A stretch of 10,125 nucleotides of DNA from an uncultured Eubacteriales bacterium (GTDB lineage: Bacteria; Bacillota; Clostridia; Oscillospirales; Oscillospiraceae), in the NCBI GenBank assembly GCA_900544705.1, contig UQWH01000066.1, positions 1-10,125 on the forward strand. Direction: 5' to 3'. How positions within the stretch are numbered: the stretch's first letter is position 1; each line of letters starts with the position of its first letter. The translations under genes and the position numbers were made by a program. Below the pieces are notes generated by a model that saw only the letters and a list, made by a program, of their open reading frames with translations, did not search any database and was not told where the DNA came from. This document shows positions 1 to 5,997 of the stretch, piece after piece.

Positions 1-1510
1 AGGCCTTGATCATGATCTCCGGGTCGTGGTTCCGGACCGCGCCGGAGGACAGCTCCACGCCGTTGCAGACCAGATCATACTGGAAGGCATTGATGCTCAA
101 GGGGTCAATTTCGCCGCGCTCGGCCTTTTCCAAAACCTCCAGACCGCCGTTGGGCATGGAGAAGGGATTATGGCAGAATTCCAGCTCGCCGGATTCCTCG
201 CCGATCTCGTACATCGGGAAATCAACGATCCAACAGAACTCATAACGCTCCGCGTCCATGTGGCCGGGCACGGCCGCGCCCAGCAGCTTGCGCAGGACGC
301 CCGCCGTTTTCTGCGCGGCGGTCTTCTTGCCCGCGGTCACGCCGACGAAGGAACCGGGCGTCAGGCCGAGCGCCTCGACGATGGCGTCCTTGCGGTCCGC
401 GAGGAACTTCGCAATGCCGCCGGACAGCTCGCCGTCCTCGCCCAGCTTGAACCACATGGGCTTGCTGCCCGCGATGACTTCCGTTTCCGCGACCAGCTTG
501 TCCACGGCCTTGCGCGCAAGGTTGCAGTCGTGCACGACGATGGCCTTGACGGTGTTGCCCTCGGCAAAGGGCGCGAAGTCGATGCCGGAGACCAGCGCGG
601 TGATGTCGTCGATCACGAGGTCGATGCGCAGGTCGGGCTTGTCGGAGCCGTAGCGCTCCATAGCCTCGTTGTAGCCGATGCGCTTGAAGGGCGCGGAGGA
701 GGCAACATTATACTTGCCGAACTTGGCGAAGATGGGCGGCAGCACATCCTCCAGAACGGCGAACACGTCGTCCTGATCGGCAAAGGCCATCTCCATATCG
801 AGCTGATAGAACTCGCCGGGGCTGCGGTCGCCGCGCGCGTCCTCATCGCGGAAGCAGGGGGCAATCTGGAAATAGCGGTCGAAGCCGGAGGTCATCAGCA
901 GCTGCTTGAACTGCTGCGGCGCCTGCGGCAGGGCGTAAAACTTGCCGGGATGCTTTCTGGCAGGAACCAGATAGTCGCGCGCGCCCTCCGGGGAGGAAAC
1001 GGTCAGGATCGGCGTGGTGATCTCCAGAAAGCCGTGCTCGGTCATGGCCTTGCGCAGCGCCGCGACGACGTTGCAGCGCAGGATGATATTGTTCTTGACC
1101 GCGGGATTGCGCAGGTCGAGATAGCGGTACTTCAGGCGGACGGACTCGTCGGCGTCGCGGCTGCGGTTGATCTCAAACGGCAGCTCGTTGTAGCGGCAGC
1201 GGCCCAGCACCTTGATCTCCGTCGGCACGACCTCGATCTCGCCGGTGGGCAGCTTCGGGTTCTTGCTTGCGCGCTCACGGACGACGCCCGTGACACCGAT
1301 GGTGGATTCCTTGTTGATGCCGCGGATGATCTTCATCATTTCCTCGGTCTCCGCGACGACCTGCGTGGTGCCGTAGAAGTCGCGCAGGACGACAAAGGCC
1401 AGACTGCTGCCGACCTCGCGGACGTTCTCCATCCAGCCGGCCAGCGTGACGGTCTTACCCACGTCGGAGAGGCGAAGCTCACCGCAGTTATGCGTTCTTG
1501 ATTGCGTCAT
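1..1510 (-). CDS. aspS: Aspartyl-tRNA synthetase, 3' end cut off by the window
   Basis: Class II aminoacyl-tRNA synthetase that charges tRNA-Asp with aspartate in the cytoplasm. My translation of the minus strand from the ATG at 1510 reads MTQSRTHNCGELRL and stays open for 503 codons to the window edge. It shows the N-terminal OB-type anticodon-binding region, the SPEGARDYLVP catalytic-loop segment, class II motif 2 beginning FRDEDARGDRSPGEF, and the bacterial GAD insertion region. The usual bacterial length is about 590 residues, so roughly 90-100 residues including motif 3 are missing. The RBS (GGGGGA, about 1517-1523) lies in the 15-nt gap after hisS. Motif 2 and the later ELSSGAVRNH segment resemble, from memory, the AspRS subtype common in alphaproteobacteria rather than the E. 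coli form. Whether it also charges tRNA-Asn cannot be told from the sequence. Confidence 0.96.
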   Translation of the reverse strand, partial: MTQSRTHNCGELRLSDVGKTVTLAGWMENVREVGSSLAFVVLRDFYGTTQVVAETEEMMKIIRGINKESTIGVTGVVRERASKNPKLPTGEIEVVPTEIKVLGRCRYNELPFEINRSRDADESVRLKYRYLDLRNPAVKNNIILRCNVVAALRKAMTEHGFLEITTPILTVSSPEGARDYLVPARKHPGKFYALPQAPQQFKQLLMTSGFDRYFQIAPCFRDEDARGDRSPGEFYQLDMEMAFADQDDVFAVLEDVLPPIFAKFGKYNVASSAPFKRIGYNEAMERYGSDKPDLRIDLVIDDITALVSGIDFAPFAEGNTVKAIVVHDCNLARKAVDKLVAETEVIAGSKPMWFKLGEDGELSGGIAKFLADRKDAIVEALGLTPGSFVGVTAGKKTAAQKTAGVLRKLLGAAVPGHMDAERYEFCWIVDFPMYEIGEESGELEFCHNPFSMPNGGLEVLEKAERGEIDPLSINAFQYDLVCNGVELSSGAVRNHDPEIMIKA

Positions 1511-1525
1511 GAATGTTTCCCCCAA

Positions 1526-2884
1526 TTATTTCTCTAAGATCACGGAACCACGGTTCCGCTCAGAAATTCCCTTTTGGATCAGCCGGACCGCTTCCTCCGG
1601 CTTGAGGCTCACCTGCTGCCCGGTGGAAAGCTCCTTCACGGAGCAGACGCCCTGCGCGATCTCGTCCTCGCCGAGAAATACGACGTACGGGATGCCCAGC
1701 CGGTCGGCATAGGTCATCTTGGCCTTGAACTTCTTCTGTTCGGAGTAGAGCTGCGTGCGGATCCCGGCCTCACGGAACTGCGTGGCCAGCGCCACCGCCG
1801 CGGACAGGTCCTCCGTCATGGGCAGCAGCAGCACGTCCGCCGGCGCGGTGGGCAGAGCGGGATTCAGCATTCCCTGCTCGTCGAGCACATAAAACAGGCG
1901 CGTCAGGCCGATGGCCACGCCCACGCCGGGCAGGCTGCGCTCGGAATAATACTCGGCCAGATTGTCGTAGCGGCCGCCGGCGCAGATGGCGCCGATCTCC
2001 GGATGGTCGAGCATCCGCGTTTCATAGACCGTGCCGGTATAATAATCCAGCCCGCGCGCGATCGTCAGATCGACCGCGAAGTTCTCCTCCGGCACGCCGA
2101 AGGCGGAAAGGTATTTCGTCACCGTGGTCAGCTCGTCAAGGCCGGTGTCAAAGGCCTCGTTCCTGCCGCGGTAGCCCTCCAGCGCGGAGAGCACCTCCGC
2201 GTTCGTGCCGCGGATGGCGATAAAGCGCAGAATTTCGTCTGCGTCGGCGGCTTGCAGGCCGATGTCCTCGGTCAGGATCGTGCGAACCTTGTCCGGACCG
2301 ATCTTATCGAGCTTGTCCACCGTGCGCATGATGTCGCCGGACTGCTCCGTCAGGCCAAGCATTGCATAGAAGCCGTTGAGAATTTTGCGGTTATTGACGC
2401 TGATGCAGAAGCGCTTCAGACCGAATTCGGAGAATACCTTATAAATCACGGACGGGATCTCCGCCTCGTTGATCACGGAGAGCTTGCCGTCGCCGATGAT
2501 GTCGATATCCGCCTGATAGAACTCGCGGAAGCGGCCGCGCTGCGCGCGCTCGCCGCGGTAGACCTTGCCGATGGCATAGCGGCGGAAGGGGAAGCACAGC
2601 TCGTTTTCGTGCAGCGCGACGTACTTGGCCAGCGGCACCGTGTGGTCAAAGCGGAGCGCCAGATCGGAGTCGCCCTTCTGGAAGCGATAGATCTGCTTTT
2701 CCGTTTCGCCGCCGCCCTTGGCAAGCAGGATGTCCGCCGATTCGATCACCGGCGTGTCGATGGGCGTAAAGCCATAGAGCGCAAAGGTCTTGCGCAGGAT
2801 CTCCAGCATCCGTTCAAACTTCTGCTGGGGGGCGGGCAGCAGCTCCATAAAGCCGGAGAGCGTCCGCGGTTTCAGTTTTTCCAT
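1526..2884 (-). CDS. hisS: Histidyl-tRNA synthetase
   Basis: Class II synthetase that charges tRNA-His with histidine; it normally acts as a cytoplasmic homodimer. The 452-residue product is slightly longer than E. coli HisRS (424). Visible signatures are motif 1 around residues 40-50 (GFTPIDTPVIES), motif 2 around 100-125 with RGERAQRGRFREF, the histidine-recognition motif RGLDYYTG at 277-284, the second histidine motif GAICAGGRYDNL at 298-309, and motif 3 GVGVAIGLTRL at 320-330. The remainder (about 345-440) is the HisRS C-terminal anticodon-binding domain. The start is supported by AAGGAAGAAG just upstream, which overlaps the dapB stop. It sits 12 nt after dapB and 15 nt before aspS, so it has no room for its own T-box leader, unlike the hisS-aspS operon of Bacillus subtilis. 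Confidence 0.97.
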   Translation of the reverse strand: MEKLKPRTLSGFMELLPAPQQKFERMLEILRKTFALYGFTPIDTPVIESADILLAKGGGETEKQIYRFQKGDSDLALRFDHTVPLAKYVALHENELCFPFRRYAIGKVYRGERAQRGRFREFYQADIDIIGDGKLSVINEAEIPSVIYKVFSEFGLKRFCISVNNRKILNGFYAMLGLTEQSGDIMRTVDKLDKIGPDKVRTILTEDIGLQAADADEILRFIAIRGTNAEVLSALEGYRGRNEAFDTGLDELTTVTKYLSAFGVPEENFAVDLTIARGLDYYTGTVYETRMLDHPEIGAICAGGRYDNLAEYYSERSLPGVGVAIGLTRLFYVLDEQGMLNPALPTAPADVLLLPMTEDLSAAVALATQFREAGIRTQLYSEQKKFKAKMTYADRLGIPYVVFLGEDEIAQGVCSVKELSTGQQVSLKPEEAVRLIQKGISERNRGSVILEK

Positions 2885-2896
2885 ATTACTTCTTCC

Positions 2897-3616
2897 TTAT
2901 GATTCTTGACTGAACAGCAGCTCATCGAGGGTGTAATACCCCGGCGCGCAGCCCGCAAGCGCCTGCGCCGCACGCAGCGCGCCCGCTACAAAGATTTTCC
3001 GGCTGGCCGCTGTGTGGGTCAGCTTGAGGGTTTCGTCCTCGCCGAAGAAATAGACGGTATGCTCGCCGGCGACCGTGCCGCCGCGCAGGGAAAACACACC
3101 GATCTCCCCTTCCGACCGCTTGCCGCACAGACCCTCGCGGCCGTGCAGAACTTTTGCCTGCCCGTCCGGGTCCAGCTCCTGTAAAAGGAGCTTCGCCGTG
3201 CCGCTGGGCGCGTCCACCTTCTGATTATGGTGGATCTCAACGATCTCCTTGTCCCATTCGGAGAGCACGGCGGCATAATCGCGCAGCATGCGCCGCAGAA
3301 CGGCGATGCCGGTGCTGTAGTTCGCCGCCCAGATGACGGGCACCAGCTTTGCCAGCGCGCGAAGCTCGTCAAAATCCGGCTCGGTCAGCCCGGTCGTGCC
3401 GCTGAGCAGCGGCGTTTTCGTCCGGCGGACGTAGGCGGCAAGGTGCGGCAGCGCGCCCACCCCGGAAAAATCCATGCAGACGTCCGCCGCCGGCGCGGTT
3501 TCGTAAACCTCGGGGCAGGTCACATCGGCCTTGCCGACGACCGTCCAGCCTTTTTCCTCCGCCATTTCCTCGATGAGCTTGCCCATCTTGCCGTAGCCGC
3601 TGAGGAACACCTTCAT
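2897..3616 (-). CDS. dapB: 4-hydroxy-tetrahydrodipicolinate reductase
   Basis: NAD(P)H-dependent reductase making tetrahydrodipicolinate from the DapA product, the second committed step towards diaminopimelate (peptidoglycan) and lysine. The product is 239 residues, the short form compared with 273 in E. coli. Seen directly: the Rossmann nucleotide-binding loop GYGKMG at 7-12, the SGTTG segment at 72-76, and the family hallmark EIHHNQKVDAPSGTA at 127-141 with the expected catalytic His129 and Lys133. RGGTVAGEHTVYF near 178-190 and HTAASRKIF near 201-209 are typical of the C-terminal substrate and oligomerisation domain. Its ATG directly abuts the dapA stop (TAAATG), and its RBS GGGAGGA lies inside the end of dapA, which implies translational coupling. 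Confidence 0.97.
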   Translation of the reverse strand: MKVFLSGYGKMGKLIEEMAEEKGWTVVGKADVTCPEVYETAPAADVCMDFSGVGALPHLAAYVRRTKTPLLSGTTGLTEPDFDELRALAKLVPVIWAANYSTGIAVLRRMLRDYAAVLSEWDKEIVEIHHNQKVDAPSGTAKLLLQELDPDGQAKVLHGREGLCGKRSEGEIGVFSLRGGTVAGEHTVYFFGEDETLKLTHTAASRKIFVAGALRAAQALAGCAPGYYTLDELLFSQES

Positions 3617-4513
3617 TTATGCGTCCTCCCTGACGGGCAGGCCCGCTTCGCGCATGATCTTGGCCAGCTTCGCGCGGTTCTCCGGCGCCATGGGATACAT
3701 CGGCATCCGGTAGCTGCCCGCGCGCAGGCCCATGAGGTTCATCGCTTCCTTGACGGGAATGGGGTTGACCTCCATGAACAGGGCGTTGATGAGGTCGAGG
3801 TAGCGAAGCTGCGTCCTGCGCGCCTGCTCCTCGCGGCCCTCGAGATAATCCATGACCATGTCGTGCACCTCGCGGGGCATGATATTCGCCCAGACGGAGA
3901 TGACGCCCGACGCGCCGACCGACAGCAGCGGCACCGTGATGTCGTCGTTGCCGGAGTACATCACGAAATCATCGGAAAGGTAGCGCGCGACCTTCATCGC
4001 ATAGGACATATCGCCGCTGGCTTCCTTGATGCCCATGACGTTGGGATGCACGGACAGGCGGCGCACGACCTCCGGAGAGATCTTGCATCCGGTGCGTCCG
4101 GGGACGTTATAGAGAATGATGGGCGCCGAGGCCGCATCCGCCGACATCATAAAATGGCGGTACATTCCCTCTTCGTTCGTCTTGACATAATAGGGGCTGA
4201 TGCACAGCAGCGCAGCCGCACCCATTTCGGAATAGATGACGCTCTTATGCTTCTGCATTTCGCTGGAATTCGAGCCGCTGCCCGCAATGACCGGCACGCG
4301 CCCGGCCGCCTGTGACAGCACGCAGTCCAGCGTCTTGATGTCCTCCTCCAGCGAGGTGGAGGCCGTTTCGCCCGTGGTGCCGAGCACCAGCAGCGCGTCG
4401 GTTTTATTCTCAATGTGCCAGTCCACCAGCTCGCGGAGCCGTACAAAGTCCGTCGAGCCGTCCTGATTGAACGGAGTGACCAGTGCCACGATGGAGCCTG
4501 TGATTCTCTGCAT
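3617..4513 (-). CDS. dapA: 4-hydroxy-tetrahydrodipicolinate synthase
   Basis: Schiff-base aldolase condensing pyruvate with aspartate semialdehyde, the first step of the diaminopimelate/lysine branch; a TIM barrel, usually a tetramer. The product is 298 residues, a normal length. Key residues seen: Thr46-Thr47 in LGTTGET, Tyr109 in ISPYYVK, Tyr135 in LYNVPGRTG, and Schiff-base Lys163 in MGIKEASGD. I chose the ATG at 4513 (MQRITGSIVALVTPF) because it has a strong RBS (AAAGGGAGGA, 9 nt or less upstream) and matches family N-termini. The longer in-frame ATG at 4585 falls inside the -10 box of the promoter, so it would not be in the message. This is the first gene of the dapA-dapB-hisS-aspS operon. 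Confidence 0.97.
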   Translation of the reverse strand: MQRITGSIVALVTPFNQDGSTDFVRLRELVDWHIENKTDALLVLGTTGETASTSLEEDIKTLDCVLSQAAGRVPVIAGSGSNSSEMQKHKSVIYSEMGAAALLCISPYYVKTNEEGMYRHFMMSADAASAPIILYNVPGRTGCKISPEVVRRLSVHPNVMGIKEASGDMSYAMKVARYLSDDFVMYSGNDDITVPLLSVGASGVISVWANIMPREVHDMVMDYLEGREEQARRTQLRYLDLINALFMEVNPIPVKEAMNLMGLRAGSYRMPMYPMAPENRAKLAKIMREAGLPVREDA

Positions 4514-4549
4514 GATAATTCCTCCCTTTCGTGTGCTGAAAATCGGTTC

Positions 4550-4567
4550 TGCCGGAGGATTCCGGCA
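4550..4567 (-). other. Small hairpin in the dapA 5' UTR
   Basis: A perfect 7-bp inverted repeat (TGCCGGA / TCCGGCA) with a 4-nt loop lies in the predicted 60-nt dapA leader, about 40 nt before the start codon. It has no U-run after it, so it does not look like an intrinsic terminator. It may be an mRNA-stabilising 5' stem or a protein site. The leader is far too short for a lysine riboswitch, which needs roughly 170-200 nt. Confidence 0.5.
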
Positions 4568-4580
4568 AATTTCCTTGTAA

Positions 4581-4609
4581 ATCATAGCATTTCACGCAGG
4601 AAAATGCAA
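4581..4609 (-). promoter_or_regulatory. Promoter of the dapA-dapB-hisS-aspS operon
   Basis: On the minus strand, TTGCAT (4609-4604) and TATGAT (4586-4581) are separated by exactly 17 nt, and the -10 box is preceded by TGC, an extended -10. Transcription would begin near 4574, giving a leader of about 60 nt. It is the only convincing promoter between the two divergent operons on this strand. Confidence 0.8.
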
Positions 4610-4662
4610 GTGTCCGGGGATATTTTGCGCGCAGTGAGCGCAGGTTTTTCATTTTCTATGTG

Positions 4663-4696
4663 AATCGCGGGAAAATCGCGGTTTTTTCGCAAAAAA
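4663..4696 (+). promoter_or_regulatory. A/T tracts and direct repeats upstream of the rpsF promoter
   Basis: Immediately upstream of the rpsF -35 box lies T6-CGC-A6 (4682-4696), resembling the A/T-rich UP element that binds the RNA polymerase alpha C-terminal domain and is frequent at ribosomal promoters. Next to it, AATCGCGG occurs twice (4663-4670 and 4674-4681) with an 11-nt period, about one helical turn. It could be part of the same element or a regulator site; no regulator can be named. Confidence 0.4.
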
Positions 4697-4700
4697 TCTG

Positions 4701-4729
4701 TTGACAAACCGGAAATTCAAAGGTAAAAT
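4701..4729 (+). promoter_or_regulatory. Promoter of rpsF-ssb-rpsR
   Basis: A perfect -35 box TTGACA (4701-4706), a 17-nt spacer and TAAAAT (4724-4729) make a near-consensus sigma-A promoter. The expected start of transcription is near 4736, leaving a leader of about 73 nt before rpsF. Strength fits a ribosomal protein operon. Confidence 0.9.
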
Positions 4730-4747
4730 AATCAAGTCTGCGAATGC

Positions 4748-4788
4748 GGACGATCCTTGCCGCCGGCGCGACCGGCGGCCAAAAGTCC
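4748..4788 (+). ncRNA. Putative S6:S18-binding leader RNA
   Basis: The rpsF 5' UTR holds a perfect 8-bp GC hairpin, GCCGCCGG (4759-4766) and CCGGCGGC (4772-4779) with loop CGCGA. It is enclosed by an outer stem GGAC (4748-4751) / GTCC (4785-4788) with an asymmetric internal loop. A conserved leader before rpsF/rpsR operons is known in many phyla, including B. subtilis: a stem, a bulge containing CCG and a hairpin, bound by the S6:S18 complex for autorepression. The position, size and CCG-rich content match that motif; I could not align it to the covariance model, so the identity is an inference. Confidence 0.55.
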
Positions 4789-4808
4789 AGAAGGAGGTGC
4801 AAACAACA

Positions 4809-5105
4809 ATGGCTAAGAATTCCGGTAAGTATGAGATCGTCTATATCATCGATCCCGCGAAGGGTGAAGAGGGTATTGCCGCTCTTGTGGAAAAGTTCAA
4901 GGCGATGGTTGAGGCGGAGGGTACTCTCACGGGTATCGAGGAATGGGGCAAGCGTCGGCTGGCCTATCCCATCAACGATCTGCCCGAAGGCTACTACGTG
5001 CTGATGAACTGCGAATGCAAGCCCGAGCTCCCCGCGGAGCTGGACCGTGTGTTCAAGATCACCGACGGCATCCTGCGTTCCATCATCGTCGCTGTCGAAG
5101 CGTAA
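4809..5105 (+). CDS. rpsF: 30S ribosomal protein S6
   Basis: Small-subunit protein that pairs with S18 on the 16S rRNA platform. The product is 98 residues, the usual length. Recognisable segments are YEIVYIIDP at the start, WGKRRLAYPI in the middle and GYYVLMNCECKPELPAELDR near the end. The start is the ATG at 4809 with a near-perfect SD AAGGAGGTG (4791-4799), 9 nt away. An in-frame TTG at 4701 is not a start: it is the -35 box of the promoter. First gene of the rpsF-ssb-rpsR operon, with the next start 12 nt downstream. Confidence 0.98.
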   Translation: MAKNSGKYEIVYIIDPAKGEEGIAALVEKFKAMVEAEGTLTGIEEWGKRRLAYPINDLPEGYYVLMNCECKPELPAELDRVFKITDGILRSIIVAVEA

Positions 5106-5117
5106 GGAGGCTCGTTC

Positions 5118-5594
5118 ATGCTGAACCATATTGTTCTCATGGGCCGTCTCACCCGTGACCCCGAACTGCGCCGGACCGGTTCCGGTGTGGCGGTGGCCAC
5201 TTTCTCGCTGGCGGTTGACCGTGATTTCGGCAACAGTGCCACCGGCGAAAAGGAAACGGATTTCATTGACATCGTGGCATGGCGCAATACGGCTGAATTC
5301 GTCAGCAAGTATTTCACCAAGGGCCGCATGGCGGTGGTGTCCGGCCGGCTCCAGATCAGAAACTGGACCGACAAGGAAGGGAACAAGCGCCGCAGCGCCG
5401 AGGTCGTCGCCGACAATGTCTATTTCGGCGATTCCAAGCGCGACAATGCGGACGGCGGCTACGGCGGACAGGCGCCTGCCTACGGCGGTTATTCCGCCCC
5501 GGCACAGCAGCCCGGCTACGCAGCGCCCAGCGCATCGGCTCCCGCGTCCGACTTCTCCATGATCGAGGACGACGACAGCCAGCTTCCGTTCTGA
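5118..5594 (+). CDS. ssb: Single-stranded DNA-binding protein
   Basis: Homotetrameric OB-fold protein that coats single-stranded DNA in replication, recombination and repair. The product is 158 residues. The OB domain covers about residues 1-105 (MLNHIVLMGRLTRDPELR, TDFIDIVAWRNTAEF with Trp55). Next comes a flexible Gly/Tyr/Ala/Pro/Gln-rich linker (about 106-148), and the acidic partner-binding tip DDDSQLPF closes the protein, a variant of the usual DDDIPF with an insertion. The RBS AAGGAGG overlaps the rpsF stop codon (TAAGGAGG), so the two genes are tightly coupled. Placement between rpsF and rpsR is the standard Firmicutes order and indicates the housekeeping copy rather than a phage or plasmid one. 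Confidence 0.98.
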   Translation: MLNHIVLMGRLTRDPELRRTGSGVAVATFSLAVDRDFGNSATGEKETDFIDIVAWRNTAEFVSKYFTKGRMAVVSGRLQIRNWTDKEGNKRRSAEVVADNVYFGDSKRDNADGGYGGQAPAYGGYSAPAQQPGYAAPSASAPASDFSMIEDDDSQLPF

Positions 5595-5639
5595 TTTTAT
5601 TGCTTTTCCACACGAGTCTGAAAGAAGGAGGATTTCATC

Positions 5640-5873
5640 ATGGCAAACGATAGAGTTCGCCCGCGTAAGCGCAAGAAGGTATGCAACTTCTGCGTCGAGA
5701 AGGCTACCAGCATTGATTTCAAGGATTCTGCAAAGCTCCGCCGTTACACGTCCGAGCGCGGCAAGATTCTGCCCCGCCGTACCACCGGCACCTGCGCAGC
5801 GCATCAGCGCCAGCTGACCATCGCCATCAAGCGCGCCCGTCAGATCGCTCTCCTGCCCTACGTTGCAGACTGA
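5640..5873 (+). CDS. rpsR: 30S ribosomal protein S18
   Basis: Small-subunit protein and obligate partner of S6. The product is 77 residues, a normal length. Family landmarks: basic N-terminus RVRPRKRKKVCNFC, SIDFKDSAKLRRYTSERGKILPRR, and GTCAAHQRQLTIAIKRAR. It is the cysteine-containing form with Cys15-x-x-Cys18 plus Cys52 and His55, a plausible zinc-binding set like other C+ ribosomal proteins; S18 in some lineages lacks it. The RBS AGAAGGAGG (5623-5631) is 8 nt before the ATG. It lies 45 nt after ssb and is followed directly by the operon terminator. Confidence 0.98.
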   Translation: MANDRVRPRKRKKVCNFCVEKATSIDFKDSAKLRRYTSERGKILPRRTTGTCAAHQRQLTIAIKRARQIALLPYVAD

Positions 5874-5887
5874 TTTCAAAACAGCCG

Positions 5888-5919
5888 CCGCCCTGTGGAG
5901 CTCCACAGGGCGGTTTTTT
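5888..5919 (+). terminator. Rho-independent terminator of rpsF-ssb-rpsR
   Basis: A perfect self-complementary sequence, CCGCCCTGTGGAG (5888-5900) followed by its exact reverse complement (5901-5913), runs into TTTTTT (5914-5919). It begins 14 nt after the rpsR stop. This is a textbook intrinsic terminator on the plus strand. Confidence 0.95.
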
Positions 5920-5957
5920 CTGATCTGATCATCCTCTTCGCGAAAGCTCCGCTTCTG

Positions 5958-5987
5958 AAAAAGCGCCCGTCACGGGACAGCCCGCGC
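5958..5987 (-). terminator. Probable terminator of the ABC-F gene
   Basis: Read on the minus strand, about 10 nt after the ABC-F stop, GCGC...GCGC arms enclose alternative short GGG/CCC pairings and are followed by TTTTT (5962-5958). The stem is less regular than the facing rpsR terminator, but the GC-rich hairpin plus U-run and the position between convergent genes support termination. Confidence 0.55.
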
Positions 5988-5997
5988 CGGATATTTT

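Noticed and set aside
26..1501. Long open frame of 491 codons on the plus strand over aspS
   Set aside because: It is the GC-rich antisense shadow of aspS, with repetitive low-complexity Leu/Ala/Arg composition, no SD and no family resemblance.
1574..2902. Long plus-strand open frame over hisS, and another at 3227-4315 over dapB/dapA
   Set aside because: Both lie opposite clear housekeeping genes with all catalytic motifs; they arise from codon bias on the coding strand.
4514..4585. 24-residue N-terminal extension of DapA from an ATG at 4585
   Set aside because: The ATG coincides with the -10 box of the operon promoter, has no SD, and DapA family proteins begin at the internal start with its strong RBS.
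4701..4808. Extended rpsF starting at TTG 4701
   Set aside because: The TTG is the -35 hexamer of the promoter; the AAGGAGGTG site at 4791-4799 fixes the start at 4809.
4656..5906. 416-codon minus-strand open frame over rpsF-ssb-rpsR
   Set aside because: Antisense of three conserved genes and their terminator, with no RBS.
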